A model generated the notes under the pieces. That model did no database searches and was not told where the DNA came from. It worked only from the letters and a program-made list of their open reading frames with translations. Source: JADGHX01 sp035760965 (GTDB lineage Bacteria; Pseudomonadota; Gammaproteobacteria; Steroidobacterales; Steroidobacteraceae). Taken from it: a DNA stretch of 44,122 nt. Where the stretch lies: assembly GCA_035760965.1 (NCBI GenBank), contig DASTRY010000053.1, forward strand, positions 1 through 44,122, given 5' to 3'. Shown in pieces: positions 15,589 through 25,900 of the stretch; the stretch's first letter is position 1, and each line of letters opens with the position of its first letter. A program made the translations under genes and the position numbers.

Positions 15589-18500
15589 CTCACGCCGAGA
15601 CCGTCGTTCCGGTGATAGTTCGGGAACACCGGCCGCCGGTACGTCGGCAGCGGATGCTCCTTCAATTGCCCCATCACGACCTCGATCGCCTTCTCGAGTT
15701 GCGTATCGCGCCCGGCGCGAAACGCTTCCGGCTCGAGATCGACGTCGATGTCCGGCGCGACGCCGTGATTCTCCACCTCCCACTCGCCGTTGAGCCCGTA
15801 CACCGCCGCGCGCGGCGCTGTCACGAGGCCGCCGTCGAGCAGCTCGGGATACCCGCCGATGCCGACGAGACCGCCCCACGTGCGCTTGCCGATGAGCGGC
15901 CCAAGCCCCGCCTTGCGGAAGTACCAAGGCAACGCGTCGCCACCCGAGCCGGCCATCTGGTTGATGAGCATCACCTTCGGCCCGTAGATCGCCTGTGACG
16001 GACTGTCCCAGTCCGCGCCGTCGCGACTGACGACCCGGCTCATGATCGGCCGTCGCAGGTAGTCGATGATGTAATCGGCGAGCTGGCCGCCTTCGTTGAA
16101 ACGCTCGTCGATGATCACGCCCTCCTTGCCCACCTGCGAGAAGAAGTACCGATTGAAGCTCGTGAACCCCGCGCCGGCGGTGTTCGGCACGTACACGTAT
16201 GCAATGCGCCCACCGGTCGCCTGATCCACCTTGCGCCGGTTGTCCTCGATCCATGCGAACTGACGCAGGTTCTGTTCGCTCTCGACGGGCACGACGGTCA
16301 CCTCGCGCGCGCCGCTGCCATCCGGGCGCGGCCCGACCTTCAGCAGCACCTGCTTGCCCGCAGTGCCCTCGAAGAACTGGTAGATGTTGTCGGTGGCGCG
16401 CAGCTCGCGCGAATTCACGGCGAGGATGTACTCGCCGACTTTGACGTTCACGCCCGGCTGCGTGAGCGGCGCTTGCAGATCCGGGTTCCAGTTCTCGCCG
16501 CTGAACACGCGCGCGACGCGATAGCGCCCGTTCTCGAGCGTGTAGTCGGCGCCGAGCAGCCCGCCCTTCACCTTCTTCACCTCCGGCCCATCGCCGCCGC
16601 GCACGAACATGTGGCCGACGGTGAGCTCGCCGAGCGCCTCGTCCAGGAGGTACGTGAGCTCGTCGCGCGATGCGAGGCCCGCGAGGAACGGCGCGTAGCG
16701 CTGCTTCGCCTTCGCGAGATCGAGCCCGTGGTAGTGCGGGTCGTAGAAGAAGTCGCGCTGGATGCGCCACGACTCCTCGTACATCTGCGCCCACATGGCA
16801 CGCGGCTCGACGTACACCTGCCAGTCCGCGGTCTTGAGCGGACCGAGGCCCGGCTTCGGCGCACCCTCGCCCGGCGGCTCGTCGGTCGCCGCCATCGACC
16901 ACTCGCCCCCTTTGCGATACATGAGCCGCTCGCCGCTCGCGCTCACGGCAAAATCGTTCACCTGATCGAGGAACTTGTCGAGCTTGCGCTTGCCGAGGTC
17001 GAACTTGTGCAGCGTCTGCGGCAGGTCCTCCGCGTCGCCCTCGGTGATGACCATCGGTCCCTCGGACACGAACAGCACGCCGGACTTGCCTGCTTGCAGG
17101 CCCACGTAATTCTTCGCGGGGATCGGCAGCGCGAGGATGCGCTGGCCGATGTCCTGGATGTCGAGCTTCACGACCGCGGGCTTGCTCTTGTCGCCCGCGT
17201 CCTCGCCTTGCTGCGCGCTCTTCCCCTTCGCGGCGGCCATGGCGGATTTCGCATCCGCGGCGGGCGCAACACCGATGGGCGACTTGTCCTCCCGCTTCGG
17301 CGGCTTTTCCTCGTCGCTCTCCGGAACGAGCGGCGATGGGTCGTCCTTGTTCAGCACGACGACGTACACGCTGCGCGACACGCGCCGCTCGTCGCTCGAC
17401 ATGTCGAGCTGCTGCGCCGACAGCGCGACGTCGGTCGATGCCGCGAAATAGAGGTACTTCCCGTTGCGATCGAACACCGGGAAGCGCGCATCGCTCATCC
17501 CGTCCGTCACCTGGAAGGCTTTGTCTTGCGCGACGGAGTACACGTACACCGCGTGCTGCCCGCTGCGCAGAACCTTCGAGTACGCGAGCCACTCGCTATC
17601 CGGCGACCAGCAGGCCTCGAACTGCGGGATGTCGAACCCGCCGTAGTAGTCGCTGTCGATGCGCTTGCTCTTGCCGCTCTGCACGTCCACATACCAGAGG
17701 CCGAAGCGCTTGTCGGAATACGCGATCTTCTTGCTGTCCGGCGACCAGCGCGGATCGTAGTAGAACGACGGCGGCGCGCCGAGCGCGATGCGGCGCGGTT
17801 CGGCGCGGCCGCTCTGATCGCGGATGTGCAGCTCGTACTCGCCGGCGGCATCCGAGAAATAGGCGATTGACTTGCCATCGGGCGACCACGCCGGGTCGCG
17901 GTCCGCGACCGCCGGGCTGCGCGTCAGGTTGCGGATGTCGCCCTTGTCCGTCGGCACGGTGAAGATCTCGCCCCACGCCTCGAACACGCCGCGCACGCCC
18001 GTCGGCGAGACGGCGAAGCCCTGGATGCGCTTCGGCTCCACGTTCGTGAAATGCGGGCGGACGGCGGCGAGATCGCCGCTCACGTGAATCGCGACGTTCT
18101 TCGCCTGGCGCGTCGCCAGGTCGTAGAGCTTGATGGCGCCGAACTGCTCGATGACGATGACGCCCGGACCCGCGCTCGCCGTCTTGAAATCGAAACCGTC
18201 GCTGTGCAGGGCTTCGGTCACCTGCTGTGTCTTCGTGTCGTAGGCGAAGAGGCTCACCGGCCCATTGCGATCGGAGAGGAAGTACACCGTATCGCCGATC
18301 CACATGGGATAGTGATCGTTCGAGTTGTCGCGCGGCACTTTCACGATGCTGCTGTCGTTCAAGTCCGCTATCCAGATCGGCGTCGTCTGGCCGCCGCGGT
18401 AGCGCTTCCACGCCTGCTGCCACTGCGGATACGGCACGTACGCGAGATGCTTCGCATCCGGCGCGAACGAGGCTTCCTCCGCAATCGGGAGCGGCAGTTG

Positions 18501-18965
18501 TGTCGGGAAGCCGCCCGCGACCGGCACGGTGTAGAGCTGATCCTCGCGGCGGCGGAAGGTGTTCGCGGCAGACGTGAACAGGACTCGCGTGCCATCCGGC
18601 GTCCAGCCCCGAACCACCTCGTCCGCCGGATGGAACGTCAGCCGTTTCGGTACTCCGCCGGCGCTCGGCACGACGTACACATCGCGATTGCCGTCATACT
18701 CGCCCGTGAACGCGACCATGCTTCCGTCCGGCGAGAAGTGGGGCACGGTCTCGGTGCCGACGCCTGAGGTGAGCGGGCGCGCATCGCCGCCCTCTCGCGG
18801 CACGATCCACAGATCGCCGCCGTAGTTGAACACGATGTGGGTCGCGCTCACTGTCGGATAGCGCAGGAGGAGCGGCGGTTGGCTGCCTGGCTGCTCCGAA
18901 GCGGGAAGATCGCCGCTGAAGGTCAGTGCCACGAGAAGAGCGGCGAACGAGAAGAGCTGGCGCAT
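15582..18965 (-). CDS. Tricorn-type S41 protease with beta-propeller and PDZ domains
   Basis: A 1127-residue exported protease. After a signal peptide (residues 1-22) come WD40-like propeller blades, e.g. NYGGDLWIVPREGGDARPLT, PHFSPDGSMVAFTG and WSPDGKSIAYFSDAAG. A C-terminal S41 core with tricorn C1, PDZ and C2 domains follows (from about residue 700). The catalytic Ser1007 sits in NQMAGSGGDALPWYF, and the likely catalytic His in LGELTVGHMFV. Residues about 550-600 form a charged, Lys/Ala-rich linker. The family trims peptides in a self-compartmentalised complex; bacterial periplasmic versions probably degrade imported peptides. Length is normal for tricorn homologues. Confidence 0.93.
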   Translation of the reverse strand: MRQLFSFAALLVALTFSGDLPASEQPGSQPPLLLRYPTVSATHIVFNYGGDLWIVPREGGDARPLTSGVGTETVPHFSPDGSMVAFTGEYDGNRDVYVVPSAGGVPKRLTFHPADEVVRGWTPDGTRVLFTSAANTFRRREDQLYTVPVAGGFPTQLPLPIAEEASFAPDAKHLAYVPYPQWQQAWKRYRGGQTTPIWIADLNDSSIVKVPRDNSNDHYPMWIGDTVYFLSDRNGPVSLFAYDTKTQQVTEALHSDGFDFKTASAGPGVIVIEQFGAIKLYDLATRQAKNVAIHVSGDLAAVRPHFTNVEPKRIQGFAVSPTGVRGVFEAWGEIFTVPTDKGDIRNLTRSPAVADRDPAWSPDGKSIAYFSDAAGEYELHIRDQSGRAEPRRIALGAPPSFYYDPRWSPDSKKIAYSDKRFGLWYVDVQSGKSKRIDSDYYGGFDIPQFEACWSPDSEWLAYSKVLRSGQHAVYVYSVAQDKAFQVTDGMSDARFPVFDRNGKYLYFAASTDVALSAQQLDMSSDERRVSRSVYVVVLNKDDPSPLVPESDEEKPPKREDKSPIGVAPAADAKSAMAAAKGKSAQQGEDAGDKSKPAVVKLDIQDIGQRILALPIPAKNYVGLQAGKSGVLFVSEGPMVITEGDAEDLPQTLHKFDLGKRKLDKFLDQVNDFAVSASGERLMYRKGGEWSMAATDEPPGEGAPKPGLGPLKTADWQVYVEPRAMWAQMYEESWRIQRDFFYDPHYHGLDLAKAKQRYAPFLAGLASRDELTYLLDEALGELTVGHMFVRGGDGPEVKKVKGGLLGADYTLENGRYRVARVFSGENWNPDLQAPLTQPGVNVKVGEYILAVNSRELRATDNIYQFFEGTAGKQVLLKVGPRPDGSGAREVTVVPVESEQNLRQFAWIEDNRRKVDQATGGRIAYVYVPNTAGAGFTSFNRYFFSQVGKEGVIIDERFNEGGQLADYIIDYLRRPIMSRVVSRDGADWDSPSQAIYGPKVMLINQMAGSGGDALPWYFRKAGLGPLIGKRTWGGLVGIGGYPELLDGGLVTAPRAAVYGLNGEWEVENHGVAPDIDVDLEPEAFRAGRDTQLEKAIEVVMGQLKEHPLPTYRRPVFPNYHRNDGLGVSQ

Positions 18966-19087
18966 GAGTGTTCCTTGTTCCGCGAGCGCGCGTTGTGACC
19001 GCGGATTGTCCGGCGCGGGCTCGAGCTATTCAACGGCCCATCACCGGGAACCGCGACGGGGAGGTGTGTTCGAGCGGCAGCCCGCGC

Positions 19088-20518
19088 TCACAGCACGCGT
19101 GCCAGTCGTCGGATTCCCTCGCGAATGTCCGACTCGCGCATGCGCGAGTAACCGAGGAGGAATCCCGTTCGCGACGGACGCTGCAGGTAGTACTGACCGA
19201 TGCCGTAGATCCCCACCCCGCGAGCAGCGGCAGCGGCAATCGCTTCCTCTTCTGACACAGGCGAGCGCGGCCACACGACGATGTGTGCGCCGCCGCCCGC
19301 GCCCGTGATCTCCACGCGTTCGCCAAGATGCTTTTCGATCGCCGCGAGCAACACGTTGCGGGCAGACGTGTTCCGCCGGCGCACGCGGCGCAAGTGTCGC
19401 TCGTAGTAACCGGCCTCGATGAACGCCGCGAGCACCTCCTGTTCGAGCGTCGAAGTGTGCCGGTCGCAGAGCCATTTCGCCGCGCTGAACGCCGGCTGCA
19501 GTGTTTTCGGAACGATCAGATAGCCGATGCGCAAAGCCGAGAAGATCGTGCGCGAGAACGTGCCGACGTAGATGACGCGCCCCTCGGTGTCCATGCCTTG
19601 CAGCGATTCGAGGCGCTGACCTTCGTAGCGGAACTCGCCGTCGTAATCGTCCTCGACGATCACCGCGTGCTTGCGGCGCGCCCAGTCGAGCAGCGCTTGC
19701 CTGCGGGCGAGCGAGAGAATGCTACCCGTCGGGAATTGATGCGACGGCGTGACAAACGCAAGGCGTGCGCTCTGGGGCAGCGTCGCCGGATCGATGCCGT
19801 CACGATCGACGCTCGCGCCGTGCAAGCGCGCACCCGCGGCGCGCAGCGCTTCGCGTGTGCCTTGATAGCCGGGGTCCTCGATGAGGACGCGATCGCCGCG
19901 CTCGATCAGCACGCGCGCGATCAAGTCCAGCGCCTGCTGCGAGCCGCTCACGATCAGCACTTGCGCCGGCTCGCAGACGACGCCGCGCGAGCGGCGCAGA
20001 TGCGCGCAAATGGCCTCGCGCAACGCTTCGCTGCCGCCCGCCGGGCCATAGTCGAGCGCGCTGATCGGCGCCTCGCGCGCACAGCGCGACAGCATGCGGC
20101 GCCAGACTTCGAATGGGAAACACTCGACGTCGCTGCGGCCATAGGCGAAGTCATAGCGCGGCTTCGCCGCGGTCCGCGTAGAAGCGATGGTCGGTGCGAT
20201 GGAGGCGGCGGCCGTGCCGAAGCGCGAAAGCCTGATCCGCGCGGGCGTCGGCGTGTTCGCAGCGGGCCGCGGCGTGAGCCCGCCGGCCACGTAGGTGCCC
20301 GACCCGGCGCGACCGGCGACGTATCCCTCCGCGAGCAGCTGGTCGTATGCGAGCACGACGACCGTGCGCGAGATGCCGAGCTGCTCGGCGAGATCGCGCG
20401 TCGAAGGCAGCCGCTGCCCTGCGACGAACGTGCCCGTGAGAATCGCCTGACGCAGAGCGCCGTAGACCTGGCGATAGAGCGGCTCGCCGCGTCGGGAAAG
20501 TGGTATTACCAGATCCAC
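19088..20518 (-). CDS. MocR/PdxR-type GntR-aminotransferase regulator lacking the PLP lysine
   Basis: A 476-residue MocR-family regulator. The N-terminal GntR winged helix (PLYRQVYGALRQAILTGTFVAGQRLPSTRDLAEQLGISRTVVVLAYDQL) is linked to a fold-type I aminotransferase-like domain. That domain keeps GSQQALDLIARVL, DPGYQGTREAL, VTPSHQFPTG and DDYDGEFRYEG. In the segment YVGTFSRTIFSALRIGYLIVP, the Schiff-base lysine expected after Ser (Lys312 of Bacillus subtilis GabR) is Arg323, codon CGC at 19550-19552. It therefore may not hold PLP covalently. It is divergent from the outer-membrane protein gene at 20594, a likely target. Confidence 0.92.
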   Translation of the reverse strand: MDLVIPLSRRGEPLYRQVYGALRQAILTGTFVAGQRLPSTRDLAEQLGISRTVVVLAYDQLLAEGYVAGRAGSGTYVAGGLTPRPAANTPTPARIRLSRFGTAAASIAPTIASTRTAAKPRYDFAYGRSDVECFPFEVWRRMLSRCAREAPISALDYGPAGGSEALREAICAHLRRSRGVVCEPAQVLIVSGSQQALDLIARVLIERGDRVLIEDPGYQGTREALRAAGARLHGASVDRDGIDPATLPQSARLAFVTPSHQFPTGSILSLARRQALLDWARRKHAVIVEDDYDGEFRYEGQRLESLQGMDTEGRVIYVGTFSRTIFSALRIGYLIVPKTLQPAFSAAKWLCDRHTSTLEQEVLAAFIEAGYYERHLRRVRRRNTSARNVLLAAIEKHLGERVEITGAGGGAHIVVWPRSPVSEEEAIAAAAARGVGIYGIGQYYLQRPSRTGFLLGYSRMRESDIREGIRRLARVL

Positions 20519-20593
20519 GGAAAGTGGTTATACGTCGATACCAATTCGAGCAGCATACTCGCCGCCCAGGCGGTCCGGTGAATCGGGTTCTCG

Positions 20594-21676
20594 ATGAAGA
20601 GCGATGGAGTGGGACGACTCGGCGCGGCCTCGTGCGTCGCGCTCGTGGCGGTGTGCCGGATGGCGTCGGCCAGTGAGCCGCTGCCTTCAGCGGAAACGCC
20701 GCGCGCGGCCGGCACCGACGCTGCGTCACCTGCCCCGTACACGAATGACGCTCGACCCCTGCGGCAGTCGCGCGACGACGCGTGGTGGACCGGGCCGATC
20801 CTGGCAGCCGGCGCCAGCACGCTCCCGCCGGGACACGCGCTCATCGAGCCGTATGTATTCGACCTGATGAGTCGCGGCCGCTATGACGAGAATGGCACGC
20901 GTCACCCTGGTCCACATCGCAACAGCTACGGGTCGCTGACGTATCTGCTCTACGGCGTCGTCGACGGATTCACGGCGGGCGTCATCCCGCGCTTCACCTA
21001 CAACGATGTCAGCGGCGGGCAGGACAGCTCGCACATCGGCATGGGCGACTTCACGCTTCAAGGGACCTTTCGGCTCACGGAGTTCCGCGAAGGCTCGCGC
21101 ACACCGACGATGTCGATCGTGCTACAGCACACGCTCCCCACCGGCAAGTACGATCGGCTCGGCCCCCGCACGAGCGACGGGGTCGGCAACGGCGCGCATA
21201 CCACTTCGCTCGGTCTCAACTCACAGTACTTCCTGTGGATGCCGAACGGCCGCATCCTGCGCACGCGGCTGAACTTCTCGTATGCGATCTCGGACACGGT
21301 CACGGTGGACGATGAGAGCGTGTACGGCACGCCGCCCGGATTCCACGGTCACGCGCGCCCCGGGCGCGTGTTCATCGTCGACTCGGCGTGGGAGTACAGC
21401 CTGACGCGCCACTGGGTGCTCGCGCTCGACATCGCGTACGAGCACGACGGTCACACGACGCTCGAGGGCGTCGTGCCGCCGCCCGCTGCCGGCGGCGGCA
21501 CGCCTGCGCGCATTCAGCAGGATTTCGGCTCCGGCGAAGTATTCACGCTCGCACCCGCCGTCGAGTACAACTTCAACTCGCGCGTCGGGCTGATCGTCGG
21601 CAGCCTGTTCACCGTCGCCGGGCGCAACGCGAGCGCCACGGTCGCGCCCGTGGCGGCGCTCAACATGGTGTTCTGA
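20594..21676 (+). CDS. Outer-membrane beta-barrel, phenol-MetA-pathway type
   Basis: A 360-residue protein with a signal peptide (about residues 1-27, ASASEP), a short low-complexity linker, and an even beta-barrel pattern ending APVAALNMVF. Segments such as LPPGHALIEPYVFD, GVVDGFTAGVIPRFTYN, GMGDFTLQGTFRL and SIVLQHTLPTGKYD match the PF13557 'MetA-pathway of phenol degradation' outer-membrane family, which is poorly characterised and probably takes up or senses hydrophobic compounds. It starts 75 bases from the divergent MocR gene, so MocR control is plausible. Its stop abuts the stop of the FMN reductase gene with no bases between. Confidence 0.85.
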   Translation: MKSDGVGRLGAASCVALVAVCRMASASEPLPSAETPRAAGTDAASPAPYTNDARPLRQSRDDAWWTGPILAAGASTLPPGHALIEPYVFDLMSRGRYDENGTRHPGPHRNSYGSLTYLLYGVVDGFTAGVIPRFTYNDVSGGQDSSHIGMGDFTLQGTFRLTEFREGSRTPTMSIVLQHTLPTGKYDRLGPRTSDGVGNGAHTTSLGLNSQYFLWMPNGRILRTRLNFSYAISDTVTVDDESVYGTPPGFHGHARPGRVFIVDSAWEYSLTRHWVLALDIAYEHDGHTTLEGVVPPPAAGGGTPARIQQDFGSGEVFTLAPAVEYNFNSRVGLIVGSLFTVAGRNASATVAPVAALNMVF

Positions 21677-22231
21677 TCAGTCCTTGAAGCGGCCGATCCA
21701 CTTATCGAAAGCCTGCAGCAGCGTCGTGACGATCTTCTTCGTCTCCTCGTTCTTCAGCTTGCCGGCCTCGTCGAACAGCGTGGCGGCGCCGGGCATATAA
21801 ACCTCCGGGCCCGGCAGCGTCGGCGAATTCAGGATGGACAGCGTGTGGCGCAGCTGCTGATGCGCGGCCATCGCACCGAGCGGTCCGGGAGTGAGGCTCA
21901 TCACGGCGGTGGGCTTGCCGTTCCAGACGCTGTGCCCCCACGGACGCGAGCCGACGTCCAGCGCATTCTTGAGCGCGCCCGGCATGCCGCGATTGAACTC
22001 GGGCGTGATGAACAGCACGCCGTCGGAGGCCGCCACGGCTTTTCGGAACGCCGTCCAGGCGGGCGGCGGCGTGTCGGTCTCGAGGTCCATGTTGTAGAGC
22101 GGCAGGTCGCCGATGCCGATATCGATCAGGGTCCAGCTCGGCGGCGCGAGCTCCTTCGTCGCCTCGCCGAGCATGCGGGTGTAGGCGCCTTTGCGCAGAC
22201 TGCCGACGATCAAGCCAACTTTGTAGGGCAT
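21677..22231 (-). CDS. NADPH-dependent FMN reductase family protein
   Basis: A 184-residue flavodoxin-like reductase. The phosphate-binding loop GSLRKGAYTRML lies at residues 10-21, followed by PLYNMDLE and the family motif FITPEFNRGMPGALKNALDVGSRPWG (about 74-99). Related proteins (YieF/ChrR, azoreductases) use NAD(P)H to reduce quinones, azo dyes or chromate through bound FMN. The ATG is preceded by a GGGGAG site. It is a single minus-strand gene with a VOC gene 90 bases upstream. Confidence 0.92.
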   Translation of the reverse strand: MPYKVGLIVGSLRKGAYTRMLGEATKELAPPSWTLIDIGIGDLPLYNMDLETDTPPPAWTAFRKAVAASDGVLFITPEFNRGMPGALKNALDVGSRPWGHSVWNGKPTAVMSLTPGPLGAMAAHQQLRHTLSILNSPTLPGPEVYMPGAATLFDEAGKLKNEETKKIVTTLLQAFDKWIGRFKD

Positions 22232-22321
22232 GTGAGTCTCCCCGGGAGACAGTGGTTTCGCAGAAGGCGGCCAATCTAACCGATTTCCGGCGTCAGACTG
22301 TGTTCGACAGGCGGCGCAACG

Positions 22322-22711
22322 TCATGCGGTGATTTCGATGCGGTTGCCGTCGGGGTCGAGCACGACGCTCTCGTAGTAGCCGTCACCCGTGCGGCGCGGC
22401 CCATCGAGGATGGGATATCCGTCGCGCCGCAGGCGATCCGTGAGCGCATCCACTCGTTGCTCCGAGCCGAGCGCGATCGCGAAGTGCGTCAGCCCCATGC
22501 GCTGCGCCCCGGGGGCAAGCGTCACGGGGGCGAGCACGGTCGTCGTCATGATCTCGAGGCGCGCGCCGCCCTCGAAGCTGAGGAACACGGACTCGAAGCC
22601 CTTCGCCGGGTTGCGATACCTCGCGCCCGGCACGGCCGCGAAATACTCGACGTAGAACCGCTGGCAGCGCTCCAGATCGGGCGTCCACAGGGCGAGGTGT
22701 TCGATGCGCAT
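22322..22711 (-). CDS. VOC-family protein (glyoxalase I-like)
   Basis: A 129-residue vicinal-oxygen-chelate protein with two beta-alpha-beta-beta-beta modules. The four likely metal ligands are present: His5 in IEHLALW, Glu in RLEIMT, His in LTHFAIALG, and Glu near the end in NRIEIT. That makes it closer to a true glyoxalase I or metal-dependent lyase than to a binding protein. The substrate (methylglyoxal-glutathione adduct or another) cannot be decided from sequence. It is divergent from the large helicase gene. Confidence 0.88.
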   Translation of the reverse strand: MRIEHLALWTPDLERCQRFYVEYFAAVPGARYRNPAKGFESVFLSFEGGARLEIMTTTVLAPVTLAPGAQRMGLTHFAIALGSEQRVDALTDRLRRDGYPILDGPRRTGDGYYESVVLDPDGNRIEITA

Positions 22712-22909
22712 TGGCCGGCAATCTTAGCGCTTCGATGAACTGCAAGGCCGCTGTCGTGCGGGCCCGCCCTTTGGTCGCAGGGCGTGCTTGCGCGCAAGGT
22801 GTCGCGCCTCACACACGCTTGACATGCGCGCAACGTCGCCAAACGGCGCCAGCAGCGCCGCCGGGTAAGCTCGCTCGTTCACCGGCTTTCACGTCGGAAG
22901 GAGCACCGG

Positions 22910-25900
22910 GTGAACGACGCGATCAGGCACAAAGTCAGGCAGCTCTACCTCTTCCTGAAGGAAGCGAATCAGCTCCGCTTTCCGCCTGTGCGCAAGGTCG
23001 GGCAGCACCCGAAGGCGATCCGGCTCGCCGACGCGCCCGAGCACCCGAGCGTGCAGATCAACCGGCCCCGGCGCGGCGAGACGGCGGAGGTGATGGGCGA
23101 CTGCCTCATCCGCGTCGGCCGCCCGACCTTGGACGCGTGTCCGCCACCGCCGCCCAACGTGAGCAACTGGCTGCTGCCCGGCTGGGACGACCCGACGCAG
23201 GCGGCGTATTTCGCGGCGAGCCGCAACACCGCCGGCGCCGAAGGCGCCGCGCTCACCATCCGCTTCGAAGACGACGCCCGCCGCGTTGCCGATTTCGATA
23301 CATGGGCCGCGCAGCGCGAGCAGTGGGCGGCGACGGAGCTGGCGGCGCGCAAGGCGCTCGCCTTCTTCGAGCTGCTGTACGACATCTATTCCGCGCTCGA
23401 GCGCGAGGGCGAGCAGCTCGAGCTCGTTGCCGCCGACGGCCGGCTCTGCTGGCGAGCGCTCTCCTCACTCGAAGGCAGCGTGCCGATCGATCACCCGATC
23501 CTGCTGAAGCGCGTCGAGCTGCGCTTCGACGCGAGCGCGGCCGAATTCAGCATTCACGAGACGGATCGCGCAACCGAGCTCTACAGCGCGCTCTTCGTGG
23601 ACTTGCAGAACGCCGCCGCCGCCTCGCTGCGCAACCGCGCGGCCGAGCTGGACAACGCGAACCTGCATCCGTGGGGATGGGACGACACGGAGAACTTTCT
23701 CAAGGCGGTCGTGCAGACGCTCTCCCCGACGAGCGGGCGCCTCCTGAAAGAGGGCTACGCTGGCGAACCGTCGGACGCGCCGCTCATGTGGCGCGACCCG
23801 ATGCTGATCCTGCGCAAGCGCGTCGGCGGCATCGCGAGCGCGGTCGATGCCATCCTCGACGACATCGACCGGCGCAAGGTGTTCGCGCCGGCCCTCGTGC
23901 AAATCACGGGGTCCACGGGCGAGTGGGATGCGGCATCCACGGCAGCGAATGCGCCGGCGACGGAAGGCTCGGCCACCGGCCAGTTCCCGGCGCTCGGCCC
24001 GATCAGCGACGAGGAGGTGCTGCTCGGCAAAGAGGCGAACGAAGAGCAGATCCAGATCATCAAGCGCCTGAGCCACAGCGGCTCGGTGCTCGTGCAGGGC
24101 CCGCCCGGCACCGGCAAGACGCACACGATCGCGAATCTCATCGGCCACCAGCTCGCGCAGGGCAAATCGATTCTCGTCACGGCGCAGACCGCGAAGGCGC
24201 TGCGCGTTCTGCGCGACAAGGTGCCCGAGGTACTTCGGCCCCTGTGCGTCGCCGTCCTCGGCAGTGATCAGGACGCGCGCCGACAACTCGAAACGTCCAT
24301 TGGCTCCATCACGGAGCGGCTCACCACCGAGACGAGCGAGTCGCTCGCCGCGCGCGCGGCGAGCCTGCGCCGCCGCCGCAAGGAGCTGCTCGGCGAGACC
24401 AAAGTGCTGCAGCAGGACCTGCGCGAGGCTCTGGAGAACGAGTACCGCGACATTGTCGTGGACGAGCGGCGCTTCACGCCCGCCGATGCCGCGCGCTATG
24501 TCAAGGCGCACTCGGCGCAGCACGCGTGGATACCAGGTCCGGTGAAACTGGAGACTCCGCTGCCGCTCGACTCGACCGAGATCGCACGCTTGTACACGCT
24601 CACTGCCGCGTTCACCGCGCGCGAAGAGCAGGACGCGCGCCGCCCGCTGCCGAACCTCGACGAGCTGCCTTCGGACCGCGAGTTCGAGCTGCTCTCGGCC
24701 GATCACCGGCGATTGGTCGCGGCCGATCTCTCCTCGGGCGCGAACCGCTGGAGCCACGGCGGCAGCAGCGCGGCCATCGAGTCGATCTCCGCAACGCTGG
24801 AGGAAGAATTTTCCGAGCATCTGCGGCGCCAGGCGTGGCGCCCGTACGCGATCGTCGCCGGCATCAACGGCGGGACGCAGCGCGAGGTCTGGGAACAGCT
24901 GATCCGCGGGATCGAGGATGCTGCGGAAGCGAACGCACGATGCGCGCTGGTGCGTCATCACCGTCCGCAGCTTTCGAAGTCGATGTCGGCGCACCAGCAG
25001 CGGCAGATCGCGCGCGAGATCGTCCAGCACCTCGAGGCAGGTCACGGTCTGAGCCTGCTGCAGATGGCGACGCACGCGGAATGGCGGCAGTTCATCAAGG
25101 GTGCAGCCGTGGCGAGCGGCCAGCCCTCGCGCATCGAGCACTTCCGCGTGCTCGCGATGCTCGCGCACCTCGAAGTGTGCCGTCTCGAAATCGAAGATGC
25201 GTGGAACGCGCTCGTCGGGAAGCACATCAACGCCCTCTTCCGCTCGATGGGTGAAGAGCCGGAGCTCGCGGCACGAGCGCTGATGGACGAGATTCGCCGC
25301 TGCCTCGACTGGCATGCGCAGACCTGGAGCGCGCTCGTCGCGCGCATGACGGCGGAAGGCCTGCAGCTCGATGAGCTGATGGCGCTGGTTCCGCGCGAGC
25401 CGAGCCCGCTCGCGGAATATCACTCGATCGAGCGGCTCGCCTCCGAGGTGCTCCCGCCCATCCTGGCCGCCGAGGCCGACCGCCGTAAGCAGCGCGAGCT
25501 CGAGGCGTGGTTTCAGCAGCTCGCGACGCTCGCCGCGACGGTCGATCCCACGGCGGAGGGGCAAGGCTGCATCGCGCAGATTCTGGCGGCCGTCGAGTCG
25601 CACGATGCGGCCGGCTATCGAGCGGCGCGCGAATACGTGCGCCGTCTGCAGGCCGTGAAGCCGCTGGTCGATGAACGCGACGCGCTGCTCGCGCGTCTGC
25701 GCACGGCCGCGCCGCGCTGGGCCGACCGCTTGCAGGACCGCACGCCACCCCACGACAAGGGGCATCCGCCGGGAGACATCGAAGCGGCGTGGATCTATCG
25801 CCAGCTCTACGACACGCTCGTCCAGCGCGACCGCCTCGATGCGCAGACCCTGCAAGGCGAGGTCGATCGTGTGCGCGACCTCCTGCGCCCCGTGACGCAG

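Noticed and set aside
14701..17592. Long frame opposite the HAD gene and overlapping the tricorn gene
   Set aside because: Low-complexity Arg/Ala content and no ribosome site; both real genes have full family motifs.
22819..22824. Perfect TTGACA as a helicase promoter
   Set aside because: No acceptable -10 lies 16-18 bases downstream, so I did not call a promoter.
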